Positions 1 to 12,200 of a DNA stretch of 64,000 nt are shown here, one piece after another. Below the pieces are notes generated by a model that was not told where the DNA came from, did no database searches, and saw nothing but the letters and a program-made list of their open reading frames with translations. The stretch comes from Capsicum annuum (Eukaryota; Streptophyta; Magnoliopsida; Solanales; Solanaceae). The stretch spans positions 140,862,776 to 140,926,775 of the forward strand of contig NC_061114.1 of assembly GCF_002878395.1 (NCBI RefSeq), given 5' to 3'. Within the stretch, counting starts at the first letter, position 1; every line of letters begins with the position of its first letter. A program made the translations under genes and the position numbers.

Positions 1-91
1 TATACAATAGGTAGAGGATGAGAAAAAAGAAGCAGGTAGAGATGGGAGAGAGGAAGAACAAGAAATTTAGCTATTTAGAGTAGGGTGCAGA
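1..91 (+). pseudogene. Ty3/gypsy element A, gag fragment left of a CACTA insertion
   Basis: This is the middle of a gypsy gag, in the charged linker before the zinc knuckle. Read from base 1 it gives a Lys/Glu-rich stretch ending in YLE, a stop and GA, equivalent to YLEQGA in related gag proteins. The frame already carries stop codons, so it is dead. The gag is cut at 91 by a transposon starting CACTACTAG and resumes at 18658 with sequence that lines up with 54325-54390 of element E. A second copy of the same gag-CACTA junction lies at 63086-63175. The upstream part of the element lies outside the window. Confidence 0.7.
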
Positions 92-620
92 CACTACTAG
101 AAATTGCATCTATGGTGACAGTTTATTTACCATCTTCATAGATACCAAACCATTCCTAAAGATCTATGGTGGTGGTTATAGCACCCGCTATAACTGATTG
201 CATTACAGTAGCTCTAAAGCGACAGTTGTTTATGATGGTGACCAAAACCATTGCTATATTGGTACCTATCGCGACAGTTATTATATAGAATAGATTGCGA
301 TGGTCGATAATTTGTTGCGACGGTTGTAACCTGTCCCTATATAAACATTATAGGATAGTTATATTTATTCTATTGCGGTGGTTGATACTCTGTTGAGATG
401 GCTACCAACCGTGCCTAGAAAATGTTATAGAACGATCGTTTGTAGGCTATTGTGATAGTTAAACATGGTCTACAGAACAGTTATTTTTAGGATATTCAGA
501 CAGTTACTTTAGGATATTAGGACAATTATTTTTAGGCTATTGCAACAGTTATTATTCGACTATCCAACAATACCATATTAAGCTATTGCAATGATTTTAT
601 AAAGTTATCATAACCCATAA
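92..620. repeat. CACTA left subterminal repeat region
   Basis: Many degenerate copies of a motif around TATTGCGACAGTTATT / GCGATGGTTGATA occur at roughly 40-60 bp spacing. In the CACTA family such subterminal repeats bind the element's own transposase; that role here is inferred from position. Bases 1-585 line up with 63086-63672 at roughly 85-90 per cent identity by eye. Confidence 0.6.
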
Positions 621-2700
621 AATTTACATATTAATCATCAAGAGAATACTAGTAACTATTGATTCTCAAAATGACAACCAAGAAACCAAAATGTTTTTTG
701 GCCATTAACAAAAAACAAAACATACACAAGTTGTGGAATGTTCAAAAATAAAAGATGTTTGAAACTTGATCATATTTTCCAACAGCGTAACATGAAGCCA
801 ATATGATTGATCTTTTAGGTCAAGTCTAGTTCGTCAATTTCATTCCTACCATCACCTACAACAATAAGAAAAACAAAAATATATTAATAGAGTAACAACC
901 ACAACTACTTGTGAATTACCAACAACACTTGGTTGATTTTGAGAATTTGAGAATGTAAAATCAACCACAACTACTTGTGAATAAATATGACCTTGTTGAG
1001 AATCGTAATCTGAACCTACAAGAATGGATTGAATTTATAGATTTATCCTACTGACATCCTTGTTATTAGTCAAACCAGAAAGCCAAATGGGTCCTAAACT
1101 TCATTATTATTCATATTTTCAAAAGATATAAACACACAACTAATGATGCATGACAGTAACTAACCATGCTATATACAATTCTCTAATTTCTCGTCTAGTT
1201 TCTAATACTAGAAAATTTTCCCTTTTCATCAAGAAACTGCTTTCCAAATGCTATATACAGTTTTATCCCTTATCCATGCATTAAAATATTTTAGGTACCT
1301 AATTCGAACAAGATTTTATTGAGATCATAACACCTCATTATTCCCTGTTGTGTTAAAACTCTCCGAGCATAAACTAACCTAACCTAGCAGCCTTTCTATG
1401 AAACAAATAATACAAAAAATTGTAGAAACATTATGGAACCACTAAATTAAACTTTAACAAATTATGGTAGAAGAAACCTTTATAACACATCACTGAATTC
1501 ATAACACAGTACTGAATTCACTTTTACATCGAATCCAAAAACAAGCACAAATAATACAACAACATTATGGCAGAAGATGAGTCATTGTAACTATTCACTA
1601 ATCAGTAGCTCATAAATATTAGAGTAATCATGGAACAGGTTACACCATTTTACATCAATCGCATCAGGATGTAGTAGTTAAACAACAATGACAACCAGTG
1701 TAATCCAACACATTAAGTTGTTAAAAAAGAAAAATACATAAGTGGACATCACAAATAGCAACATTGATTTCCATTATCTTGCTTGTATAAGATATGCTCT
1801 ATAGGCTTGTACCACTGTACCATTAAGTTCTAAAGAAAATAGAAACTAGTCTGGTGGATGAACTGTGACCATGTGATAAGAACCTGATTAACAGCCTTCA
1901 TGGCCTTTCAAGGGTCGTGGATCCGTAGAGGATTATTCTTAACTACACTTTATTACTTCTTCTCGTATCACTTGACTATAACTAAGAGAACAAGAATATA
2001 ACATTTTCACTAATCAGTAGCTCATAAACATTGGAGTAATCCTAGAACAGGTTACACTATCAAGAATATAACATTTTCACTAATCAGTAGCTCATAAACA
2101 ATGGAGTAATCATGGAACAGGTTACACTATTTTATGTCTATCACATCAGGATTCGAAAGTTAAACAACAATGAAAACCAGTGTAATCCAATACATCAAGT
2201 AGTTAAAACAAATACAGAAGTGGATATCAAAAATAGCATGAAAAAATTACGTAGCATTTAGAAAACAAGGAACAATAACAATAGCTAGTGAGGTGATTTA
2301 AAGTTTTTGATTATGCAGGAGTAATATATAGTATAAACTAGGCATGAATTTCTTCTTTTGGACATTGAGGATGTTACTTGCTCTTTTTATAGACTAAAAT
2401 AGTCCTACATCGTAAAGTGTAAGAGACAGAAGAGTCGCGAGGAGATTCCATAAAAAAGGTCTGAGGTCAATTACAAAAAAACAAACTAGACAACATCAAT
2501 ACAATCTAACAATAACAATACCAGCTAATAGAAGTAACAGAGGAGTAATTTTATCTTGTCTTGGTACAAAGAAACAAACTAACAAAGGTGAAACACCCAA
2601 TAGTTCATAGAAAACACCCAATACAGTCTAATAGCAACAATAATATTAGATAAAATATGATATAAAAAAACAAATGAACTAAATAGATAATACTAACCTT
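621..2700. other. CACTA interior, AT-rich, no recognised coding sequence
   Basis: No open frame of credible length or recognisable motif is visible on either strand. Two internal duplications are: bases 1598-1760 recur in diverged form at 2068-2235, and a ~68-bp unit containing TAATCAGTAGCTCATAAACA is tandemly doubled at 1993-2128. The region may include introns or untranslated sequence of the minus-strand fragment at 2708-3221, but I see nothing that proves this. Confidence 0.5.
1598..2235 (+). repeat. Direct repeat of ~165 bp with a nested ~68-bp tandem duplication
   Basis: The stretch beginning CACTAATCAGTAGCTCATAAA and running through ACCAGTGTAATCCAA occurs at 1598 and again at 2080. The first part of the second copy is duplicated once more immediately upstream (unit AAGAATATAACATTTTCACT..., at 1993 and 2061). 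The copies are diverged, so the duplications are not recent. Confidence 0.7.
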
Positions 2701-2707
2701 GACTATT

Positions 2708-3221
2708 TTAACTATTTATCCCTGTAGCTACTACTATAGAAGTACATTCACTTGATGAAGGAATGGACAATGCCTTTACTATCTTCTTAGGATCAATTAT
2801 ACCTGCACTTTGAACTTGAGCAATTACATCTACAGTAACTTTATGTTGAATGGTTGATTTTGAGTATCCACTTCCCTTAGATAGTCTTGTCCTAAGTTCC
2901 CATAACTTACAGTAAAAGCATATATCATTTTCCCTGAGCTAAGAAATTACATAACACTTGGTACACTATTTGTAAAAGCTTACTAAGAAAAAGTATTCTT
3001 GGTCACTATTTGTAAAAGCTTACTAAGAAAAAGTATATACAAAAATACCCCTGCCTTAATTGTCATGAAAAAGAAAGGGAAACAAAAAATGCCTTACCTC
3101 TGGAGGAATAAAAACTATGATTTCTTCCTTCTTTCTTTGTCGAAGAAATCTTCTGCCAATATCTTCAGCACCTCTAGAGTCATCAACACTCCACACAAAA
3201 TTGGAAAGCATGAAAGAGTAA
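2708..3221 (-). pseudogene. Two-exon coding fragment of unknown function inside the CACTA element
   Basis: On the minus strand a 41-codon open stretch (3221 to 3098) contains NFVWSVDDSRGAEDIG and ends IVFIPPE directly before a GTAAGG donor. After a 159-bp AT-rich gap an acceptor (TTTCTTAG) at 2940-2939 opens a second frame (2938 to 2708) beginning LRENDICFYCKLWELR and ending ATGINS-stop. The donor leaves phase 0 and the second exon opens in phase 0, so the frame is kept across the intron. The first exon has a matching acceptor (ATTTTAG at 3228-3222). I do not recognise the protein. It could be the last exons of a CACTA accessory protein or of a captured host gene. The intron holds a 39-bp tandem duplication (2960-3037). 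No start exon was found; the TR-GAG insertion at 3760 may separate it. Confidence 0.4.
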
Positions 3222-3754
3222 CTAAAATTTTAATCAAGCCACTAAAAGTTGGTGTTATATTAGAAATTTGTATAGACATGTGGTAGAAAACAAGAAAACA
3301 AAAGTTTAGTTATAATCACCATTAACAATCAACAACAGTTTATAAAGCATGTGTTAATTTAAGATGGAACAAGTGTTAAAGTTAGAGTCAAAGACTAGTA
3401 CCTTAAAAACATGGTTTTGTTTTCTTAAAGTGGAGGTAAAGTTTAAGTTGTATTAGAGGTGCTTGAAATCTAGTATAATAGGCAACTCTACAGCTTTAAG
3501 AAAACTAATTGGAATTAAATAAGCATTATTTCCTATGATAAAAGCATTATTTCCTAGGAGCAATTTCACTCTAGCATAATATAAGCTGCACTTCTGGTCG
3601 TAGTAAGTTTTTAGAAGGATAATTAAATGAGCAAAACCTAATTTTGATAGTGTCATTTTTATGTGTCCAATTGTCCATTCAAAGAATATGACTTGTTATG
3701 TTGAATCTGGCTAGGATGTATGATATAGTCTTCTCGCGTCCATGATAAACTTTG

Positions 3755-3759
3755 CTTAT
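3755..3759 (+). repeat. Target-site duplication CTTAT (left) of the TR-GAG element
   Basis: CTTAT at 3755-3759 is repeated exactly at 12889-12893, immediately outside the LTR ends. A 5-bp duplication is normal for gypsy integrases, so the element inserted here as one unit. Confidence 0.85.
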
Positions 3760-6700
3760 TATAACGATCCGATTTTTTGGAACCGGAACATCACACAGTG
3801 CTCATGATCCTTAAAGACCAAAAACCAACCCTCTACTGATGTCTGTACCTGAACACTATGTAATATAGATAATAAATGCGAAAAATAGTCATAAGGTTTA
3901 AAACATCTAAAAATACTCAAAATTGAAAATTGAATACTAATACATCTGTCCAAAAAGGCTATAAACTGTCTGAACTGTGGAGTTGATGGAACATGTCCCT
4001 AAATAACTCCGTCTACTGAAAATAAATTAAATTTGATAGGATAATAATAAAAATAACGATTATCCTTAACTAAAGAGGACTCACTGCTATGTCAACTGCT
4101 GCTTACTGGGACTGAGCTGCTAAGGGTACTTTGGATCTCGTGCTTCTAAACCTATGGTTTCAAATAAAACACCATACTACAAATGCGTCAGTATGGGAAT
4201 GTACCGAGTATGAAGATGAGGTAAGGCTAAATGCAAGGGCTTATGCATGAACAATTACTTAACTAAATAATCATGAGAGTACTAAATAAGAATGCATGCA
4301 TAAATGCACAAATCATAACTGAAATCATCGCAACTCAAAATACTGAAACTCAGATACTACTTTACTGCCATCTGAACTCACTACTAATTCCTGAGATACT
4401 AAAAACTAAATCATCTGATACTGATAACTGAGTACTGGAGTCGAGATCAGTCTTATCTAGCGAGTGATCTCAAAAACTAATGATATTGAAACTGATTAAC
4501 TGAATCTACTCATATCAATAACTGAATTTTGATCTTTCTACTCTCAACTAACTGCATCGGAGATCAAACCTCTCTAATGGATGATTTCAGAATCTACTAT
4601 CAATGATAAGAAATAATCATATCTGAATCAAACAATAAGAATACTCAACTAAATCTAACACTGATATCAAGCCTATCTGATGGGTGATCTCTAGATCTGA
4701 TAGCAAGAATACTCAACTGAATCTAAGACTGAGATCAAACCTATCTAACGAGTGATCTCTAGATTTGATAACAAGAATACTCAACTGAATTTGAGACTAA
4801 GATCAAACCTATCTGACGGGTGATCTCGGGATCTGATAATGATATTACTCAACTGAATCTATGATTAAGATTAAGCCTATCTAAAGGTGATCTCTAGATC
4901 TGATACTGAATAACTTTATATGGAACCAATCCTATCTGATAGGTGGTTCATGAATCAATGGAACTATTTGATTTCCTCACTGAGATAGATGAATGTATCT
5001 GACAGTCCTAATTTTTGAAGATTGATACTGAAACTGCAACTGTGGGAAGTCATCACTTAACCAACATACCCCGAATCTCAATTGGTAGAGTCTAACCTGT
5101 AACCCTAGCTGAAAGGGTGTCAATACCATGCCACGGGTAAAGACATATTTGGTCAAGCCTATCTGATGGATGACCCTCACAAGAACTCAAGCCTAAGTCA
5201 ATATAATAGTCAAGCCTATCTAACGGTTGACCAGCCTTTCCTGACGGGTGATTACTGCATCCTATGCTGGCTATGCAGTTATGGAGTTCAGGGATTTCTC
5301 CTAACGACTCTGCCTCTTTGACGGAGAGCCTCCATGCCTGCCCCCGCTCTGTGCTAGCTTCTATTCCCAACTGAAAGACTTTGTATTGATTCTTAACTGA
5401 ACACAAACTAAGCTGAATCTCATACTGATTATGTTTCTCAAATGATCTGACTGAGTTAAGATGAATTCACTTGGTTCTGTAACTGAAGGAATACTACTGA
5501 ATCTTATTATCTAACTGAATGACACTGATCTTTGAATAGAGTACTCGATTACTACAGAGGTCAGAAATAAAATATTAAATACTACTAGATCTGAGTTGGG
5601 TACAGAACTGAGGCTAGATTACTAGTGATACTGAGATTATGGTGAATACAGAGATTACTGAGATTTCTTAAATTTTGTATCTATCTGAGAATACAGAGTT
5701 TGATAACTCACTGAGTTCTGAGAATCATGGCTCGACTAGAATTATAGTAAAAACTAACACAGGCTCTAGACAGCAGCTAAATTATCGGGTATAAATACCC
5801 CCAGGACTCAATAACATAAAACTAAAACATAAACATTCTGGAATAATCAAGACCATGGACAATCATTCACCATCACTGTCTCTAAGGCATCACTTCAAGC
5901 ATTTAGGAATCCTAGACATGTAATAACATAGGGGGATATGCTATTGGATCATAATCCATTCAACAAGATCTTACATTAAACACTTGGCATGTATTAAAGT
6001 CTTAGCATGTTTCAAAGAGCACATAATTGGGGAATTTCATTCTATCTTGTCACAATTCATTTTCTAAGGCTTTTTAAAAAACACTTGACATGCATGGGCT
6101 TGCTTACAATTTGGGATTTCTAGTCAACATACTATAATGGCTCTAATTCCTTCACATAAGCATTTTATCAAACATATGGGGAGAATGCTTTGATTATTCA
6201 ATAATTTTCTTCACTTAATTAACATGGACACATCACTTAACAAGCAACTTGAAGAGGGTTTATCATGAACATCACATAAATATCACTTACTAGGGTCAAA
6301 TCATGAAAACCTTGAAAACAAACATGAATCAAAACTCAATAATAGCATGAACATCAATTTCAACTAACATGAATCATGAAAACCCACAAACATAAGATCT
6401 TGGAATTTTAGAAAAGGATTCTTGAGCTCCTTGGATGAAAGGGACCCAATAATCAACATCTACATCCCTTAGAGAAACTCTTTCTTAAAAGCTCTTAGAG
6501 AGATTCTTGATTTCTTGATTTCTCTTGAAGAAGAAGGAAGGTTTTGATTTTGTCGAAATCCTAGCTTTTGTTCTTGAACAACTTTGAGAGAAAACTAGTA
6601 TTTTTAGGTTAAAATGAGGCCAAATCCTGTGTTAAGGAGTATATATAGGGGTAGCAAAATGACCCTTTTCGCCTCTGGAATCAAACTAAAAATTCCTGAT

Positions 6701-7215
6701 TTTACATGTTGGCGCAACATGCCATAATCATGCTAGTTCACTTGATATTGGACAATCGGGAAACTACTTGATGGCGTGACGCAGTGGAAATCGTGTTGCC
6801 ACCTTGGTTGCGAATTGGAAAGGCACCGCAACATGGTCAAATCGTGTTGGTGCACTAGAAATTGATAAATTCTGAAATTAAGCCTTGGCACGACACACCA
6901 TAATCTTGGAGGATCTTTGGATTTTGACGATTACTATTTTGGCTATATTCACAATGCGCTAAAGTGCGAGGTGGCACACTGTCTCACTAAAATGGCTCAA
7001 ACTTTTCGCCCGAGTGTCGAATTTATGAAAATTTAGCATCGATGGAAAGCTTATTCAATTCTCTACATAACATAAAGTTGATATTAGGGAAATTCTATAC
7101 GGTTCAAAATACTTCTCACTTGGGAAGACACTTATCTCCCTTTTAGGGCCGGATTAATACTTCACTGAACATGCTCTAAGGCTCAGACTACGAGAGAATT
7201 TTGTAGGGTCTTACA
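3760..7215 (-). repeat. TR-GAG left LTR (3' LTR of the minus-strand element)
   Basis: It aligns end to end with 9234-12888. It starts TATAACGATCC where the partner has TGTAATGACCT, and ends GGTCTTACA. It contains four 68-bp tandem units (4631-4903), a set of hairpins sharing a loop near AGCCTATCTGACGGG, and a GC-rich block (6700-6900) with decayed hairpins. The conserved phrase GGACATGTCCC also occurs in the other minus-oriented LTR families here. Short apparent open frames in it (for example 4977-5406) are not supported as genes. Confidence 0.85.
4631..4903 (+). repeat. 68-bp tandem array, 4 units, in the left TR-GAG LTR
   Basis: Each unit reads roughly AAGAATACTCAACTGAATCT, then GAGATCA, a loop near AGCCTATCTGACGGG, then TGATCTC and an ATCTGAT tail. 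GAGATCA and TGATCTC are perfect inverted copies, so each unit can form a hairpin. The partner LTR has seven units at 10105-10582. Confidence 0.85.
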
Positions 7216-7230
7216 ATATCTTCCCCTTGG
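7216..7230 (-). other. Polypurine tract of the TR-GAG element
   Basis: On the minus strand CCAAGGGGAAGATAT directly abuts the start of the 3' LTR. This is the expected position and composition for the plus-strand primer of a gypsy element. Confidence 0.75.
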
Positions 7231-7871
7231 AAACATTCATCATCGAATGTTGCTTGATTGGCTAAGAATACTGACCAACTGAACTTACTCAAGGAATGGG
7301 AGCATCTGAAAAATAACCATGCAACTGGAACTACTGATATTCTGAACTCTCATACTGAACATGCATATATCTGATGCATGGAATACTCAACTGAAGCTAC
7401 TCATAAGCTGAATTCTCATATTGGACATGCAAATCTGATGCATGAACTCAAAACTGGGTTGATCTCATGAATGCATGACTAAATACACTAAAAAACTGAA
7501 CCCTTTCTACTAAACATGCATATCTAATGCATGAATGTCTGACTGAACTAACTCTCGATAGCATGAATGGCTATGCAATGATAACTGATGTTAAATTCAT
7601 AAAGAGAGTCTAAATATTCAACTGAATAATTGTAAGGACAAGAAAGCATTGTAATATCATAGGGTATTTCCCCCTTAGGACTCTATGTCCTCCTAAACAT
7701 ACTTCATTGAAATACTGGGGCAGTGTACGGGGCACCTACAAACTGGGTCATAATTGACCGACTGAGATCTGATACTCATGCATGACTCATGCTAACATAT
7801 AAGATCAAAATGGGAGAAAAGTATCTAACAACGCATATCATAAAGATAAAGGACTCATAACATACTCGAAT
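7231..7871 (-). other. Untranslated internal region of the TR-GAG element
   Basis: This lies between the end of gag and the polypurine tract, where an autonomous relative would have its whole pol. I see no protease, reverse transcriptase or integrase motif in any frame. The sequence is rich in CTGAA/GCATG words resembling the LTR style and may derive from duplicated LTR or leader sequence. Confidence 0.5.
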
Positions 7872-9009
7872 TTATTTCAGGGTCTGAAGCGCATGAAGTC
7901 TGTTCTGACATTGGCCACTAGTGGCACCGGAAGGGGCACTCTGTTGATAAAGCTCTCTACCTCTCTGAGCTATCACTCTACATTCTCGCATTCTATGGCC
8001 ATTATTACCATACCTAAGGCAAATAGCACTACCGGATCTACACACACCTAGGTGGCCCTTGCCACACTCTCCACAAAGTGGATAGGTACAAATACCACTA
8101 GTACTAACCTGGGCTTTGGGGTCTGACGCCCCATAATGACTTACACCCTCAAACTATGGTGCGGGTACACTAGATGGGGATGGATCTAGGACTAAAAACT
8201 TTTGACTACGATGAAAACGGCTGCCACCCAGGGATCCTACTTGAGAGAAACCATGACTACCTATTCTGGCTCTCTTACTCACTCTCTATCTTTATTTTGC
8301 CTTATCTACCTCAACCTGCTATGCATGCATCATCAGTATATCAAGGTCCATATCTTTATTGAGAATAGAAGCCCTACACTCTTTCAATACTAACCCGCAT
8401 ACACCAGTCATAAACTTATTCATACTCGCTTTAGGGTCAACTATCAAGTCAGGAGCATACTTAGCTAACTGGTTGAACTTAATACTCTTTCACTGCCATG
8501 GAGACTTGCCTTAGGTGTATGAACTCTTTTGCCTTAGCTTCCCTCATCTCTAGCAGGAAAGACTTATCTCAAACGGCATCCTGAAACTCCTGCCAAGTCA
8601 CGGGAGTTGCATCCTCCCCTCTACCCTTCTTCCACATCACTACCTAATCATGAGCAATATCTTTTAGCCTAAAGAATGCTAAATTTATACTCTCCTCCTA
8701 AGAAACATGTATAACCTGGGTGATCTTCTTTACCTCCTTAAGATAAAGATATGGGTCCTCACTTACTACTGACCCACAGAACTCTAGTGGGTTCATTCTC
8801 ATGAAATCTCAAATTTTGGCTGCGGCTGAACCCCCATCTTACTGAGGTAGGGCCACAGCCTGATGGTTACCCTGAACATTAGTCATAGCTTGGGCTAGCG
8901 CCTGAAAAGCTGCCCGAAACTCCGCATGTGACACACTCTTGTTCTTAAGATCTACTGGCGAAAGGGGCTGGTCATCAACCCTATGGATATAATCTCTATG
9001 AGGAGGCAT
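7872..9009 (-). pseudogene. Degenerate Ty3/gypsy gag of the TR-GAG element
   Basis: The start is the methionine at 9009 in MPPHRDYIHR, the usual MPPR-type start of this gag family. Next comes the capsid-like part (FMRMNPLEFCG, then EDPYLYLKEVKKI and FRLKDIAHD), a FNQLAKYAPDLIVDPK segment near 8480, and a basic linker. Two zinc knuckles follow near 8085-7990: CGECGKGHLGVC and CLRYGNNGHRMREC, the second with one Cys changed to Tyr. The frame ends RLHALQTLK-stop. Gag forms the particle that packages element RNA, and GATSGQ-type sequence normally leads straight into protease, which is absent. At least eight in-frame stops make it a pseudogene. The short frames at 8174-8393 on the other strand are shadows. 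Confidence 0.8.
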
Positions 9010-9210
9010 ACTTTGTAAATAGAAGAAAAAGGTGTATTAGACTGAGTATCAACTCGAGCTCATGCTCACTCACACGATATGAATACTTAAATAAGGAAAA
9101 CTGCTCTTAAAAACATCATATATCCTCTTGTACATAAATGTAGCGCGCAACACACCTATGCACAAGACTCTACTAGATGTAGCTTTTCAGACTCCCTAGG
9201 ACACTATTGA

Positions 9211-9230
9211 ACCTTAGGCTCTGATAATAA
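9211..9230 (-). other. Primer binding site (initiator Met tRNA type), TR-GAG element
   Basis: On the minus strand, a few bases after the 5' LTR end, TTATTATCAGAGCCTAAGG resembles the consensus TGGTATCAGAGCCAGG complementary to the 3' end of initiator tRNA-Met. Position and match fix the element's orientation as minus. Confidence 0.75.
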
Positions 9231-9233
9231 GTT

Positions 9234-12200
9234 TGTAATGACCTAATTTTCTGGAACCAAAACTTCACACAATGCTCATGATCCCGAAGGACCACAAGCC
9301 AACCATCTACTGATATCTGTACCTAAACACAACGTAATATAGATAATAAATGTAATAACTAGCCATAAGGTTAAAAATATCTAAAAATACTCAAAATTGA
9401 AAACTGAATACTGATACATCTGTCCAAAAAGCTTCTATATCGTCTGAACTGTGGAGTTGATAGGACATGTCCCCAACTAACTCCATCTACTGAAAATAAA
9501 CTAAGTCTGATATGATAATAATAAAAATAAGGATCATCCTTAACTGAAGAGGACTCACTGTTATGTCTACTACTGCTGACTGGGATTGACCTGCTAAGGG
9601 TACTCTAGATCTCATGCCTCTGAACCTATGTTGTCAAATAAAACACCATAGCGCAAATGTATCAATACAGAAATATAACGAGTATGAAGATGAGGTAAGG
9701 CTAAATGGAAGGGCTTAAGCATGAACAATTACTTAACTGAATAATTATGAGAGTACTGAATGAGAATGCATGCATAAATACACAAATCATAACTGAAATC
9801 ATCGCAACTAGAAATACTGAAACTCGGATACTACTTTACTGCCATCTGAACTCACTACTAATGCTTGAGATACTAAACACTGAATTATATGATATTGATA
9901 ACTGAGTACTGGATTCGAGATCAATCTTATCTAGCGAGTGATCTAAAAAATTGATGATACTGAAACTGATTAACTGAATCTACTTATATCAATGACTGAA
10001 TTCTAAGCTTTCTACCCTTGAATGATTGCATCCGAGATCAAACCTCTCTAATGGATGATTCTAAAATCTACTATAAATGATAAGAAATGATCATATCTAA
10101 ATCTAACAACAAGAATACTCAACTAAATCTGATACTGAAATTAAGCCTATCTGATAGGTGATCTCTAGATCTGATAGCAAGAATACTCAACTAAATCTGA
10201 CACTGAGATCAAGCCTATCTAATGGGTGATATCTAAATCTGATAATAAGAATACTCAACTAAATTTGAGATCAAGATCAAGCCTATCTGATGGGTGATCT
10301 CGGGATCTAATAATGAGATTACTCAACTGAATCTAAAACTGAGATCAAGCCTATTTGATGGGTGATATCTAGATCTGATAACAAGAATACTCAAATGAAT
10401 CTAAGACTGAGATCAAGCCTATCTGATTGGTGATCTCGGGATATAATAATGAGATTACTCAACTGAATCTGAGACTGACATCAAGCCTATCTAACGGGTG
10501 ATCTCAGGATCTGATAATGAGATTACTCAACTGAATATGGATAGAGATCAAGCCTATCTAATGAGTGATCTCTAGATCTGATACTGAATAACTTTATAAG
10601 AGACCATGCCTATCTGACGGATGGTCTATGAATCAATGCAACTATCTGAGTTCCTCACTGAGATAGATGACTGTATCTGACAGTCCTGATTTTTGAAGAT
10701 TGATACTGAAACTACAATTATGGGAAGTAGTCACTTAACCAACTTGCCCCAAATCTCAACTAATGGAGTCCAACCTGTAACCCCAGCTGGAAGGGTGTCA
10801 ATACCGTCCACGGGTAAAGACATCTCTGGTCAAGCCTATTTGATGGGTGACCATCGCAGGAACTCAAGCCTAAGGCAATATAATAGTCAAGCCTTTCTGA
10901 TGGGTGACCTGCCTTTCTTGACGGGTGACTCTTGTATCCTGCGCTGGCTACGCAGTTCAGGAGTTCAAGGATTGCTCCTACCAACTCTGCCTCTCTGATG
11001 GGGAGCCGCCATCCATGCCCTCACTCGATACTAGCTCCTATTCCTAACTGAAAACCTATGAGCTGATTCTAAACTAAACACAAACTATGATGAATCTGAT
11101 ACTAATTATATTCTTGAATAATCTGACTGAGTTAAGCTAATTCACTTGGTTCGTAACTGAAGGAATACTATTGAATCTCAATATCTAACTGAATGACACT
11201 GATCTTTGAATAGAGTACTCGATTACTACAGAGGTCAGAGCTAAACACTTGAATACTACTAGATTTGAGTTGGGTACAGAACTGAGGCTAGATTATTAGT
11301 GATATTGAGATTACGACAAATATAGAGATTACTGAGATTTCTTAAATTCTGTATCTTTCTGAGAATACATAGTTCTATAACTCACTGAGTTCTGAGAATC
11401 ATGGATCGACTAGAATTATTGTGAAAACTGACATAGGCTTTAGACAGCAGCTAAATTATCGAGTGTAAATACCCCCAGGACTCGATAACATAAAAGTAAA
11501 ACATAACCATTCTGGAATAATCAAGACCATGGACAATCATTCACCATCACAATTAAAAAGTCATCACTTCAAGCTTATAGGAATCCTAAAAATTTAATAA
11601 CATAGGGGGACAAGCTATTGGATCATACTCCATTCAACAAGGTCTTGCATTAAACACTTGGCACGTATTAAAGTCTTAGCATGTTTCAAAGAGCACATAA
11701 TTGGGGAATTTCATGCTATCATGTCACAATTTATTCACTAATACTTTTCAAAAAACACTTGACATGCATGGGATTCCACACAATTGGGGATTTCTAGTCA
11801 ACATGCTATAATGCCTCTAATTCCTTCACATAAGAATTTTATCAAACATATGGGGAGCATGCTTTGCTTATTCAACAATTTTCTTCACTTAATTGACATG
11901 GACACATCACTTAACAAGCAACTTGAAGAGGGTTTATCATGAACATCACATGAATATCACTTACTAGGGTCAAAGCTTGAAAACCTTGCAAACAAACATG
12001 AATCAGAACTCAATAATAGCATGAACATTAATTTCAACTCACATGAATCATGAAAACCCACAAACATAGGATATTAGAATTATAGAAAAGGGTTCTTGAG
12101 CTTCTTGATGAAAGGGACCCAATAATCAACATCTACATACCTTAGAGAAACTTCTTCTTGAAAGCTCTTAGAGAGATTCTTGATTTCTTGATTTCTCTTG

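Noticed and set aside
4977..5406. Overlapping minus frames of 67 and 104 codons with Cys and Trp content
   Set aside because: They lie in the LTR hairpin/repeat block. The partner LTR has a related frame (10760-10984) with different breaks, so there is no coding constraint.
4600..10600. CRISPR-like array of 68-bp units
   Set aside because: Units are contiguous tandem repeats without unique spacers, inside eukaryotic LTRs. No cas genes are present.
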